Source: Trema orientale (lineage: Eukaryota > Streptophyta > Magnoliopsida > Rosales > Cannabaceae). From it: a stretch of 64,000 nucleotides of DNA. The notes below the pieces were generated by a model that saw nothing but the letters and a program-made list of their open reading frames with translations, had not been told where the DNA came from and did not search any database. Positions 47,201 to 58,467 of this stretch are shown piece by piece. Each line of letters opens with the position of its first letter. Position 1 is the stretch's first letter. The stretch is from contig JXTC01000074.1 in assembly GCA_002914845.1 (NCBI GenBank), positions 915,521-979,520 on the forward strand, given 5' to 3'. The position numbers were made by a program, and so were the translations under genes.

Positions 47201-48468
47201 CTTCCTGTAAGTGCTCTTGATATTCCCAGCATCGTCAATCACAACATGGGTATTATACAAGTGCTTGTCATCAGGTCCTTTTTCTCGGAAACCTCCGAGT
47301 GACAACCAAATGCTTGATTCTCTACAACCAATCACTTCGTATATGTTAATTCACAGGACCCAGTGAGTCCTTATACCTAAAGTATTTATTTATTACTTGG
47401 ATCCAAAATCATAATCACCTACTGGGTTTAACGAAATACAATGTTTAGTCCATGTACTACGCAATTGCAAAACAGATTTTAAATATATATATATATATAT
47501 ATTCCTATTATGATATGCTTTGTATTTCCATAAACTGATAAAAAATGTCGAAAGTACTACACTTTCTATCCATTTTGTCAAACTCAAAAAGGATATATTT
47601 TTGTATTTTGCAGAACATATGGCTAAATGAATAACAACTAAGAGTACGTTTGGTACGAAGGAGAAGTAGAAGGAAGGAGAGGAGTGGGGATTAGTGGACG
47701 GATTTGGGGTAGGGTGATTGTTCGATTAGAAGGATTTCAGGAGGGAATGGACTAAACTACGAATTTCAAATCATCAATTTGAGCTAATTTTTTAGTCCTT
47801 ACGTAATTCTCAAACTGCTCTTATACCAAACACAACAAACAAAGAAAGAGTCTTCCCCTTCCTCTCCACCTTTTCTTCTTAAGTAATGTAAATCTGTTTC
47901 CTCACTCTTCTTTTCTCCCTCTTACCAAACATAGCCTAAAAATGTCGTATGCCGATAAAACCCAATGGATTATTTCTAATTCTCATCCAAAATGAGCCTA
48001 AAAAATGAATAAACAACTAAACAAGCAAAGAGTGAGTGAGAGTTGATTTTACGAACCTAGCAAGAGAGCAGTATTGTTGCATAATAGGTCCATTTAAAGG
48101 CTCCGCTATTCTAAGTCTGTCCTCATCCTTGGCACCAACAAACGCAAAATCTTCAGGAAAACAAACCAGTTTCGCCCCAGCTGAAGCTGCTTCCTTTTCA
48201 TGTTCAAATTCAATACCCATTTTGTCAAAACTATCAACACACCCCACAAACTATTGTAACCAAAATTAGCAGAAAAATGTCAAAATTTCCTGAAATTGAT
48301 TCAATTTCGCATGAAAGTTTCATAATTATCGATCAATTTGAAGAAAATTACAGAGTTGGAAGAAGATTAATTTACTTTGACGAGGCGAGAGCAGGTGGCG
48401 AAGTTCGAAGCGAGGTCGTTACCGGAGGTCATCTGAGCCGCGGCGACTCGGACTGAGTTGGCGGCCAT
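44241..48468 (-). CDS. NLP1: Nitrilase-like amidase, copy 2, lacking the organellar leader
   Basis: 283 residues; exons 48468-48376, 48193-48057, 47321-47193, 46695-46637, 46395-46283, 46201-46109, 45951-45849, 44659-44577, 44282-44241. Exons 2-9 have exactly the same lengths as those of copy 1. Catalytic residues are kept: Glu45 (CFPEDFAF), Lys117 ([10 protein letters not shown]) and Cys158 ([11 protein letters not shown]). It starts at [12 protein letters not shown]: the frame continues upstream without an ATG and meets a stop, although the DNA there still aligns with the leader-coding part of copy 1, so the leader has been lost. Amino-acid changes elsewhere (for example [18 protein letters not shown]) keep the frame open, so the copy looks functional and cytosolic. 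Introns carry a solo LTR and a MITE. Confidence 0.94.
45285..45677. mobile_element. Solo LTR in intron 7 of nitrilase copy 2
   Basis: About 393 bp starting TGCAGAAC and ending GTTCTACA (an 8-bp inverted end with one mismatch, TG...CA as in LTRs). The repeat tcagctaat occurs at 45274-45282 and again at 45678-45686. The matching intron of copy 1 (39952-39975) has only the single site. A tata-box-like tatatatggg and pyrimidine-rich end fit an LTR. The flank repeat is longer than the usual 5 bp, so the exact duplication is unsure. Internally a 37-bp stretch (gttcattatttatcagaata) is duplicated. Confidence 0.75.
47642..47936. mobile_element. Tourist-like MITE in intron 2 of nitrilase copy 2
   Basis: Ends are GAGTACGTTTGGTACGAAGG and CTTACCAAACATAGCC, an imperfect inverted repeat, flanked by TAA at 47639-47641 and 47937-47939. 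The ends match the family at 6164-6997. The 295-bp element is absent from the matching intron of copy 1, so it inserted after the duplication. Confidence 0.8.
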
Positions 48469-48589
48469 TTCTGAGTCTGACTCGCTCCAAGACGATGGGA
48501 GCGAGTCGGCGGGAGGAACCGGTGACTCGGCCGGAGACTCAACAGTGTTGAACGGGCGAATGAGTTACTACTGGCAATTTGGGCCTGAA

Positions 48590-51514
48590 AAATAAAATAA
48601 AAAAATTGTTAAGCAATGGATTTTGTTTCCTTTTAAGTCCTTGAAATATGTTTTATTTGCAAATGTGCATCTTGTCTTTTGGAATTCGGATTTTGTTTAT
48701 TTGATAAGAGAATATCATTCAACCTTTCCCTAATGTACGACTGAGGTCCTCATATTTTTTTAGTAACTTTTGCAATAAATAGGTCCCTTTTGACCGATTT
48801 TGTAAAAAGGGCTGTGAAATATCACCTGCACTACAAGTGTTTCAAGGGTTTTGTGTGGTAATTAGGACAAAAAAACTCATTTTTTTCCTCCCTTTTGACC
48901 TCCAATACACAGCCAAGATTTTCTCAGACACCCAAAAGTATCAAACCTGTAAATCTCTTTCCAAATTCTTAACTGACTTTTTGAAACCACCAAATAACTC
49001 TCAATTGCCTGTAGAGAAGCAGTATACTTATCAAGATAAAATAATAATGACAATAATAAAAGAGAAAAAAAAGAGCACATATCTAGATCAAGTAATGGTT
49101 TGTCCATTCATATCCATATATGTGGTGATTTTGGTTTTTGTTGGTATTTTTTCTTCTAATATTATAGTTATCATTTAGATCTATACTATTTAAGACTCAG
49201 ATCTGGAGAGTTTTTTACTATCGATGATCAGATTTTGCTAAAACTCTTTCGATGAATTAGTCAGAAGTGTCTATTCAGATAGTGAAAAATCAAAACGAGC
49301 TATTGAAGTGCTCTAATACATTTTTTATGGAGATTTTTTCTATGATCGTTGACATGAATTACTTTTGCTCTAAAATCTTTGAATGTGATTTTATCTTCAA
49401 ATTTATAAATTGATTTCCTTATTCTTATTGTAAGAGGTTCTATATAGCTCGATTTGCTATTAACTTTATTTGAGCTTAATAAAATTGTTTTCTTTTAAAA
49501 ATGGGAAAAAAATGGCTATATTGCTATCCTATTTTTTTCTTTTCCCACCTCTTTCAAAGTAGACCATTTAATAAATTTTAAAAATTCAAAATTTCTTTTC
49601 ACATGCTCTTAAATGTCATTAAGTACATATGTGTCTATTAATAAACATATTAGGAAACCATTCATTTAAGTACAAAGATACTCAAATTTTTATCACATTC
49701 TTCATTTTTTTATTATCTTCTTCAAGATTTTGATATATATTTCTTTCATAGTTTGTGAATAACGAAAAAAAAATGCTATGAGTTTTTCTTTAGCTCAAAA
49801 TATAAACAAATAATAGTCATAATAATAATAATAATATCAACAACAATAATATAGTGCAAAATTTTTCTATACTTTTCTTTAATAAATTATGATTTAAAAT
49901 ATAAAAGAAATATGACAAATAATAATAGAGTATAAGCAATTATATCGATTAAATTAAAAATAAAATAAAGTTATATAATATTAAGAAATTGTATACAAAC
50001 GATCATGTCGTTAAATAAAGAAATGAGAGAAGAAAAAAAAAGGTACAAGTCTCTGCAAGTACATATACAATTTAAATAAAAAATTATTGTGAGTTGCTAC
50101 CGTTATTTATAGTTTATTTTTTCTTTAATGAGTATCAAAAGACTTTATAATTTTTTGTTCAAAAAAAAAAAGACTTTATTATTCTATACCAAAAAAAAAA
50201 ATCATTATCTAGGAAGAGATTAGAGAGAAGAGATAAACACAAAATAAAAAATAAAATAAAAATACTTTAAACGCAAAATTCAATGCAAAGCAATATATTT
50301 CCCATTCTTTTAATACAAAATAAGAATTAATAAATATCAATAAATTATTAGAACTGAAATTCAATCTATATCAATTGTGTTTAAACGGGTGTGCTAAGAA
50401 ATAAAGTTTGTTATATGATGACATTTAAGTCAATTTATAAAATAATCTTATGTAAATAAATAATTAATTAGATGAGATAGAGAGAAAAAAAATGACGTGG
50501 CAATAAAGCTTTCCTACTACTAATAATAGTAATGATAATAATTGTTTTTTTTTTTAATAATAATCAAATAAAACATTCTGCTTCTGTTATTCTATCAAAT
50601 CTCACCATATCACATGTATAGTTGAAATTATTGAAGGAGAATATTTTTAACTTTGAAATCAGATAATATAATTCATAGAAAAATAATTTTTGAGTGTTTG
50701 AAATATGTTACAATTGAATTCTTGAGAAGTTACATTTATGCACTGGCTTAAATGGTTGCCCTTCGGCTAAATATGTGAATTATAAAGAATAAATTCGTTT
50801 ATATAACAATTTTAAACTCTAATTTTGATTGTATATATCAACCAGTGAGATTCGAAAAAATAACACAAATAGAATATTTTATTTGATATTAATTAAAATG
50901 CGGAATTTTTTGTTAAAAGGCTAAAGGTCAATTTTTTTGGATATTATCCCTAATAATAATAATACCAAAACTTAATATGCTGTTTTCATTATAAGTTAGT
51001 AAAAATGTGAGGAGACTAATTTTCAAAAAAAAAAAAAAGGAAAATTAAATTTGTAGCACACAAAGAACGACTCATGAAAATTGGGTTCGTGCAAGTGATT
51101 TAGGCCAACTTTTCCAATCACCATACATAAAAATTCTTAGTTTTTAAACCTAAAAATGTTCTGTTTCAAGCATCCGTTTTTCTCCAACCTCTGAAACTTT
51201 TTTTCCACTTCCTGTAATGAAACTTAGTGAGGTCAAATTTTTTTTTTTTTTTTTTAAGAAATCCTATTAAAATAAATAAATAAAGCATTTAGCTCATAAC
51301 TTGAAAACAAACACGTGTATACTCATAATGGGGAAAAAAAAATCGCCTCTTTTAATTGCATCAATTATTTTTCGTAACTTAAAAACAAACACGTGTATAC
51401 TCTCATTATTCAATCAACATAATGTGTATAAACAAAAAAAAAAAAAAATTGTACTTGCATAAAAGAGAAACTAATTTTACCCAAGTACATAGATGAAAAA
51501 ACAAGTAGATTTGG
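48590..51514. other. Gene-free AT-rich intergenic DNA
   Basis: The first 100 bp match the promoter side of nitrilase copy 1. The rest is very AT-rich, with no coding frame. A short direct repeat (cttgaaaacaaacacgtgta at about 51300, cttaaaaacaaacacgtgta at about 51379) is the only structure seen. Confidence 0.5.
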
Positions 51515-51872
51515 CTCCGTTTGGTTCGCCTATTTGAATGTGTGTATTTGAATGGAAATTGTGAAATGGGTTATAATTGGAATGGAAGACATTTGAATGG
51601 AAAAAATAGTGGAATGGGTTATAATTAGAATGGGAGTATTGGAATGGACCATTCAAAAACACATCTCCCCTTCTATTCTCATCCAAGACACAAAAATCCA
51701 TTCAAATAGTTGATGTGACTGATGAACCATTTGAATGGAAAAACTAAATTGTCGAAACAAACACTCATTCCAAAAGACCATTTGAATGGAAAATTTAGAG
51801 TTGTTGAAACAAAGACCCATTCAAATGGATTTTCCATTCCAATAGAATGGAATGGGTGAACCAAACGGAAAT
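51515..51872. mobile_element. MITE with TCCGTTTGGTTCG ends
   Basis: The left end GGCTCCGTTTGGTTCGCC and the right end GGGTGAACCAAACGGA are inverted repeats. The inside is a string of tttgaatgga/tccattcaaat motifs in both orientations, which explains the open frames on both strands. A diverged copy lies at 4627-5012. Target duplication not resolved. Confidence 0.7.
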
Positions 51873-51931
51873 ATTTTCGAAATTCTTTTGCACAAAAATG
51901 TACAAGAGAAAATTTGTCTGAAACTCCTATA

Positions 51932-52125
51932 CTTGGGTGTATTTTCATTGGAGGCCAAAAGAGAGAAAAGATAACAAGTTTTTGTCCAAATTACAATACC
52001 ATTGCCATATGGATCACCAGAAGCGCAGGTGATATTTCACGGCTATCACGGATTCTTTTGACACAGAATTGGTTAAAAGGACTTATCTGTTACCAAAGTT
52101 ACTAGGTTGATGAGTTAAATGCTAA
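51932..52125 (+). repeat. Dispersed repeat, copy B (copy A at 1083-1250)
   Basis: Contains gatatttcacggct, agaattggttaaaa and gagttaaatgc in the same order as copy A. It also has an extra segment (gcgcag) that copy A lacks. Function unknown. Confidence 0.6.
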
Positions 52126-52844
52126 AAAAAGGGGAATGATGACCTAAATGATATATTAAGAAAAGGTTGAGGACCCCAACTGATAACCCTATTTATTACT
52201 ACGTATGAAAATTACTAAATTAGGACAGTTCTTATGTCGTTGACCAATCAAGAGAGAAACCACATGTGGAGTATTTTCCTCCTTTTCTATTTTGTTTTCT
52301 TTTTTAAAGTTTTTATAATAAAATATCTTTTTTCCTTGTTTTTCAAAGTAGGTGAGAAAATGACACGGTATAAGAAAAATGAAAGGTAGGGTAGAGTTAT
52401 ATAAGTTGAAATTTAGATAAGTGGAGTTCCTTTTTTTTTTTTTTAATAACAGATAAGTGGTATGAAATATGCAGAAAAAAGATAGAAATTTGACTAGAAA
52501 AATAATTTTTTTAAAGGCTGAAGGAGCAAAATAAAATTGAGGAAAATTTAGCACGTTGTTTAGAGGCTAAACTTTAATATGCACACTCCATTTTATCATT
52601 TTTCATCTATTTTGCAATGGATATATCAAATATTGAAAAAATAAATCTGAATCGATGTGGATATGTATGTGAAATGGTCAATCGTCAATCCTCTCGGGTA
52701 ATGTGTAAATGATTCAAACCTCAACAATAGGAAAGAGTTACACAACCTAAAAGAATTATTAGATCCCTTAAAAATCTTGCAAATTTACGCAAAAGTTTAT
52801 TAAATATATATTTAAATGGATAAATTTGTGGAAGTCAATCAACA
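52126..52844. other. Gene-free AT-rich DNA
   Basis: No gene or clear repeat ends are visible. Confidence 0.45.
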
Positions 52845-53885
52845 TTTCTATCAAATCAAATCAACCATGATTTTCTTTATATAAATAATAATCACTCATA
52901 TATAAACTTGAAAAGCTCATGCTTCAAATTTGAAAACAACAAAAAACAAAACAAAAAAGAAAGAGAGGGATAAGGTCTCTTCAAGGTGATAATTATTCTA
53001 GTTGGCAAAACTTTTCATTTTTCCAAAAAAAACTTGTTCACAACATAAGCTTTTTATGTGTGAAACTGTGTACATTGTTTTTAATAAGAAGCAGGTTTTT
53101 ATATCTAATTCCAAATGGACTGGATCTTAATTCTTATTAAAGAACCACATTTATTTATTTAAAAGAAAATATTTGTTTAATAATTAAGTCGGTTCAAATT
53201 TATACCTCTTAAATTAGGGAAATTATGCAATTGATAAACCATATGGAACTCAATTAGCCAAAATTCACTTTCTCAAAAAATATACATACGTATATATAGC
53301 CAAGTTTTAACCACATATAGACATAGAGTTATCCACTAAATGAACTCCACATATAATCCCAAAACAAAAAAAAAGAAAATTTCCAAAATAAGTTAGCATG
53401 TGTAGCTTGTTTTTTTTTTTTAATAAAAAAAATGAGGCTTAAGCAATGACCTTCATTTACTATAAATAAAAGAAAATAATTCACGCACCCTGAGAGTTAA
53501 ACTCCCAATCTAATACCCAATTCACATCCCACCCACTCAACTAACCGCATGTGTAGCTTGTTGCGCAAGTCTCAACTCATGTCCAACAAATGAATATTAA
53601 CATTAAGAAAATTGACTAAATAATATCAAAGTCTAAATAACATGAGATTCATATATTGGATATAAATTGAGACACTAAAATTAATATATATATAATTATA
53701 CTTGTATATTTCAAAAATGCAATTAATTTCTTTATAAATATGGTAAAATAATTAATTTCTTAATTAATATTTTGATAAACAAAATTCAAAAATACAAAAA
53801 GCACAAATGTCAATTAATTTTCAATAAATATACCCAAATAGGAAGAGAGAAGGAACTTTCACATTACTAAATTAAGGAGAAAAGA
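52845..53885 (+). repeat. Orphan copy of the nitrilase 3' flank
   Basis: Collinear with 43490-44180 in blocks, as listed there, interrupted by the SINE at 53412-53546 and other AT-rich insertions. After ctttcacattactaaatta the similarity stops, just where the nitrilase 3' end would follow; PP2C upstream DNA begins instead. Confidence 0.7.
53412..53546 (-). mobile_element. tRNA-derived SINE, copy 2
   Basis: The 135-bp insert is flanked by a perfect 16-bp duplication GCATGTGTAGCTTGTT (53396-53411 and 53547-53562). On the minus strand it begins GGTTAGTTGAGTGGG (A-box like), has GGGAGTTTAACTCTC (B-box like) about 40 nt later, and ends in an A-rich tail (T run at 53412-53420 on the plus strand). 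It is almost the same size as the SINE at 28839-28974, but the sequence differs. Confidence 0.85.
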
Positions 53886-54010
53886 AGAAGAGAAAAAGTT
53901 GCCTAAAATGGTGGTTTGTTGAAGGTCAAAGTCAAAACCCCAGAGAGAGAGAGAGAGAGAGAGCCCGTATATTAGAAATACCAAACCCGAAAATCTAACC
54001 TAAGCCAAAG

Positions 54011-54012
<2 letters not shown>

Positions 54013-54047
<35 letters not shown>
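54013..54047 (+). repeat. (CT)n microsatellite at the PP2C leader
   Basis: About 17 ct units, preceded at 53943-53962 by a (GA)n run. Both lie just before the first leader ATG and may flank the transcription start. Confidence 0.9.
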
Positions 54048-54050
<3 letters not shown>

Positions 54051-54052
54051 CA

Positions 54053-54091
54053 ATGGATTTCGAACCGAGGGCTTTGTGGTTGTGTGTGTAG
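54053..54091 (+). promoter_or_regulatory. Upstream ORF a in the PP2C leader (12 codons)
   Basis: ATG at 54053 reads MDFEPRALWLCV and then stops, in the first leader exon. It is only present in the mRNA if transcription starts within or before the (CT)n run. Confidence 0.45.
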
Positions 54092-54315
54092 AGAACCAAT
54101 TCCAGCTCCGCAATCCTTTTCTCTCTCTAGATCTATCTACCCTTTTCAACGTTCTGATTACTTTCTCTCTCAAACTTTCTCAGGCCCGATTCTCAGCCCC
54201 GGGTCTTAAATTTAGAGGGGTTTTGTCTTTTTCATTGTCTTACGATCATTTGAGATCGTAATCGGAATTTCGTTTTCGGCCACTAGCGAATTCAGTCATT
54301 GTGTTTGGATTTAAG

Positions 54316-54770
54316 GTATGAAGGAAAATTTCTTGAGTTTTTTTTTAATAATTTTTTTTTTTGATTGGGCAATTATATTTTGTGATGCTGATTCAATTTT
54401 CGATATACCCATTTTGAAAAAACTCTTAAATTCATGATAGATGGATGGATTTATTGAGTTTCTTCACATTTAATTTCTGATTAGTCAATCCCAGAAAGTA
54501 CCTATTGAGTTTTATGATCCTAGATAAGTATTGTTAAAGCTTTGAACTTTGATTTTTTTTATCTTTTTTTCGATTCAATTGTATAGGTTTTGGAACATGC
54601 CCATCTTTTTTTTTTCCTTTTTTACAAAAATTGGTATTTGTGCATATTGGGTATGTATGTTTGATTATTGTGTCAAATTTATATTGTAATCTAGCGTTGT
54701 TTGTTCTTTTTATTTTAAGTAGAGGTTCATATTGTTTGCATTATGATTATAAGCTCGATTTTATGTGCAG
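54316..54770 (+). other. Leader intron of the PP2C gene
   Basis: Donor ttaag/GTATGA and acceptor tatgtgcag. Removing it joins the first leader exon to the segment with the coupled upstream ORFs. Confidence 0.65.
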
Positions 54771-54796
54771 GTTCCAATCAAATCCATCAGTGTTTA

Positions 54797-54969
54797 ATGT
54801 CTTACACCCTTTCAAATTAATGGTGTCTGCGCTTATCAATGAGTATTTGATTCCTGAAACTTGTGAACCAGTTTTTGAACTTGTGAAGAAATTAGAGCGA
54901 AGGATAGGATTAGATATCGTGGTTAGTACGTGTTTGCTGAATAATCCAATTGCTGGGTCATTTGGTTGA
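54797..54969 (+). promoter_or_regulatory. Two coupled upstream ORFs in the PP2C leader
   Basis: uORF b (54797-54820) encodes MSYTLSN and its stop overlaps the next start as TAATG. uORF c (54820-54969) encodes 49 residues (MVSALINEYLIPETCEPVFE at its start) and stops 13 nt before the PP2C start codon. With this order, translation of PP2C would need leaky scanning or reinitiation. Whether the peptide is conserved in other species is not known to me. Confidence 0.6.
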
Positions 54970-54982
54970 GAATATGTAAGGG

Positions 54983-57196
54983 ATGATATCGGCTACATTG
55001 ATGAAGATTATGTCACCCTGCTTTAAACCTTCCGTTCAGGGTGATAAGGCTGGAGATGCTAATGGCAGGGTTGACGGTTTATTATGGTATAAGGATTCAG
55101 GACGCCATGTTAACGGAGACTTCTCAATGGCTGTAGTTCAAGCAAACAATTTGTTGGAGGACCAAAGCCAACTTGAATCAGGACCAATGAGCACGGTTGA
55201 GTCAGGTCCTCAAGGAACATTTGTTGGAATTTATGATGGACATGGAGGTCCTGAGGCGTCTCGGTTTGTAAATGAGCACCTGTTTAAACATATCAGAAGT
55301 ATGTTCTTCTTCCTCTTGTATCACACAGTTATTTATAAAATCAACTGAAATCACACTTCTATTTTTCAAGTTATTCTCAAGTTTCTGTAAGTCGATTGCA
55401 TTGCTGCTTTTTGTTTCCCAACAAAAATAGTGTAGAAACGAGTTCTATTTTGTATGAGTTTGACAAATGTAAATTTCTTCAATCACGGTTAGATAATGTT
55501 CATGGAAAACTGGAGATTTGTTTGGACGCCAAACATGGACTGGTTTTATTTTCCCATTTTTGGTTTTCCCATATTTAAGTAGCTAATGCACACTTTTACT
55601 GACTTGACAGCTATTCATGGTGCAGAATTCACATCAGAGAATCAGGGTATGTCTGCCGATGTTATCAGCAAAGCATTTTTGGCAACCGAAGAGGAATTCC
55701 TCTCTCTAGTAAAGAAGCAGTGGCTAATAAAACCGCTGCTTGCTTCCGTTGGTTCATGTTGTTTGGTAGGCATAATATGTAGTGGGCTGCTATACATTGC
55801 AAATGCAGGAGATTCTAGAGTGGTGTTAGGAAGACTAGAAAAGGCCGTTAAGCAGGTCAAAGCTGTTCAATTGTCAATTGAGCACAATGCAAGTTTTGAA
55901 TCTGTGAGAGAGGAATTGCACTTGTTGCATCCGGATGATCCACAGATCGTGGTTTTAAAGCACAAGGTGTGGCGAGTGAAGGGTCTGATACAGGTAATTG
56001 GGCTTCATGGGATGTAAATTATTAATTATCTATGAACTGTTTATTGCCTTTGTGTCTTTCTTACAATATCTTGAAACTTGTTTGTGTCTTTCTTACAATA
56101 TCTCGAAACTTGTTATATATGTGTGTATGTGAATCATTGTGCTGATATCCTCTGAATTATGTGATATATTTCTTCTCTAACCTTTGTTAAACTTACTTTA
56201 TTTAGTTTACTCTCTGTGTCTTTTTAAAATGTGATTTCTATATTCTATGAGACTACCAGTCTCTTTTTAAGATGTACACTGTAAAGTAGTACAACATATA
56301 TCTGCATGATTTAATCCCCAGACACAAAGGTGACACATGCTTGATTTACTTTTGCAGGTTTCAAGATCCATTGGTGATGCTTATCTTAAAAGGGCAGAGT
56401 TCAATAGAGAGCCTCTATTGTCGAAGTTTAGACTACCAGAACCTTTCCACAAGCCAATTCTTAAAGCTGAACCTACAATATTGGTTCAAAAACTTTTCCC
56501 TGAGGATAAATTTCTGATATTTGCTTCGGATGGTCTATGGGAGCACTTGAGCAATCAGGAAGCAGTTGACATTGTCCACAGTTGTCCACGTAATGTAAGA
56601 ATCCCATTTAACGTTTTATTGATTTATTTTTTTTGGGCTTGGTATTTTATTGATTTATTTTGGTCATGTTTGTTCCTATTTCAAGCAACTCTAGCACCCC
56701 GTTACATTCCACTGCACCCCCCAGCCCCTCCCCTCCCTGAATTTTCTTCTTTTTCTAAGTTTTTTCCCTTATGTTTCTATTTCTTGCAAACAACTTAAAA
56801 AGTTATTGGTGTAAGCATGCGTTTTCTAATATTTCTTTCTTGCAACCTTGAAAATAGTTTTTCTCTGTCCATATTTTCGAATAGTCACTTATTAGAATGC
56901 CGATGGATTTTGTTTCTTGTCTGAATGAAATTTGAAACTTTATTCTAGTGTTGTAATTTTCTAAAAGAGTATTTCTTATAATTGTGCAGGGTATTGCAAA
57001 GAAACTCATTAAAACTGCTCTTCGTGAAGCGGCTAAGAAACGAGAAATGAGATACTCAGACTTAAAAAAGATCGATCGAGGGGTGAGGAGACATTTTCAC
57101 GATGATATTACGGTAATAGTTTTGTTTCTTGATTCACATCTAATCAGTCGTAGCTTCTGGCGTGGACCTTTTATCTCAATCAAAGGAGCTGGCTAA
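54983..57196 (+). CDS. Protein phosphatase 2C, clade D (PP2C48-like)
   Basis: Metal-dependent Ser/Thr phosphatase of 375 residues; exons 54983-55298, 55626-55993, 56358-56594, 56990-57196, phases consistent. Motifs: [20 protein letters not shown], metal-binding [10 protein letters not shown] (Asp85), [10 protein letters not shown] and [15 protein letters not shown] (Asp286) and [10 protein letters not shown] (Asp345-Asp346). The N-terminus [14 protein letters not shown] fits the clade-D pattern of a short hydrophobic start followed by Cys and Pro. Clade D includes the phosphatases that act on plasma-membrane H+-ATPase in SAUR-controlled growth; that role is family knowledge, not shown here. 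Exon 2 has two possible acceptors 15 nt apart (55611 or 55626); the second gives the family-like KFTSENQG. It matches Arabidopsis At3g55050 in type and position (from memory). Confidence 0.95.
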
Positions 57197-57486
57197 ATCA
57201 TTATCTTCACTTGTGTCAAGAGACAATTTTGTTTCTCCAAAAGAGGAAAAAAGATTTATTTCTTTATTCTTTTCTCTTTTTTTTTTCTTTTTTTTTTTTT
57301 AAATTTAATGTATAGCCATGCTTCGTGAATTTCTGCATAATGCCACAAGACGTTATAGAAGCTGATAAAATGTGTTTATCTGTTGATTGCCACACAGAAA
57401 ACTACCATTCGATTTAAGCTATATAATACTGCTATCTAAGTTTGATTCATACATTATAATGAAGTATTTTATGCGTTATTTATACT

Positions 57487-57645
57487 GTACATAAACGTAT
57501 GTATGCATTATTTATACTGTTCTTGCAATTTATTTTTTTACTTGAAATTGCCTTTTTATTAGTTCACAGTACATAAACGTATGTATGCATTATTTATACT
57601 GTTCTTGCAATTTCTTTTTTACTTGAAATTGTTAGTCACAGTACA
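57487..57645 (+). repeat. 82-bp tandem duplication downstream of PP2C
   Basis: gtacataaacgtatgtatgc through acttgaaattg occurs at 57487 and again at 57569, with period 82 bp and few changes. It lies about 290 bp after the stop codon. Confidence 0.85.
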
Positions 57646-57770
57646 TAGTACGTGTGTAGCACAGTCAGATAACAGTCCAAATGTGCGAGTTTTTTCTTTC
57701 ATAAAATTCATGTAGACTTAAACCTGATTGAATGGTTGAGACTTTTGAAGCATCGCTTTAGTTTGTTTAA

Positions 57771-58467
57771 GAGTATCTCTAACCCTGCACCAAATTGGTG
57801 CAAAACACCATTTTGGTGTTAAAAATTCTCTCCAACCCAACACTATTTTTTACGCCAAATTTGGTGTAATGAATTGGTGTGTAACACTATTTATTACACC
57901 AAATTTGGTGCAATATTATTTAAATTTTTTTATTTCTCCAATAGTCCTCATTTTTATAACTTCCTACAAATTTATTTCTTGTATATCCTTTTTTTATGAA
58001 CCTTTATTATCTAGAATAATTTAATTTATTTTATAATTAATTTAATTTGACTAAATAATACAAGTATTAATAATTATTAAAATATAATTACTCATTAAAA
58101 TGTGGAACTAGGATTTTTTTTAATGTAATCTTTTTTTGTTTATTTGTGGCATTAAACTTTGTTTTTTTTCCCTAATGTTTTATTAAATGCAATATTTAGT
58201 TAATTAAAAGTAATTTTTAGTATTGTTAATTTATTAGAATATTTTTTTCCAATAATTTGCAATAATGTGTCAAGTAATATATAGATGCAGTAATTTGTAA
58301 AATAAATTAATTGTTGAAAGACTAAAAAGATAAAGAACAGAAAGATAATATTCTTTTTATTGTAACTTTTGGTGCAATGGTTTGGAGTTCAACTTATGAT
58401 AGTGTGAAAATTACATCATTTTGGTGTAAAAGTTACATCATTTTGGCGTTATGGGTTAGAGATGGCC
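57771..58467. mobile_element. Tourist-like MITE with GAGTATCTCTAACCC ends
   Basis: The 697-bp element has ends GAGTATCTCTAACCC and GGGTTAGAGATGGCC, flanked by TAA at 57768-57770 and 58468-58470. Mirrored ccaaattggtg/tttggtgtaa subterminal repeats lie at both ends. This fits PIF/Harbinger MITEs, whose ends are often of this type. Confidence 0.8.

Noticed and set aside
51477-51948. Two minus-strand frames of 74 and 89 residues
   Set aside because: They are MITE sequence with repeated HSN and PFKW-type motifs.
54631-54969. 112-residue frame before PP2C
   Set aside because: Its first part lies in the leader intron. Only the segment from 54820 remains in the spliced leader, so it is reported as an upstream ORF.
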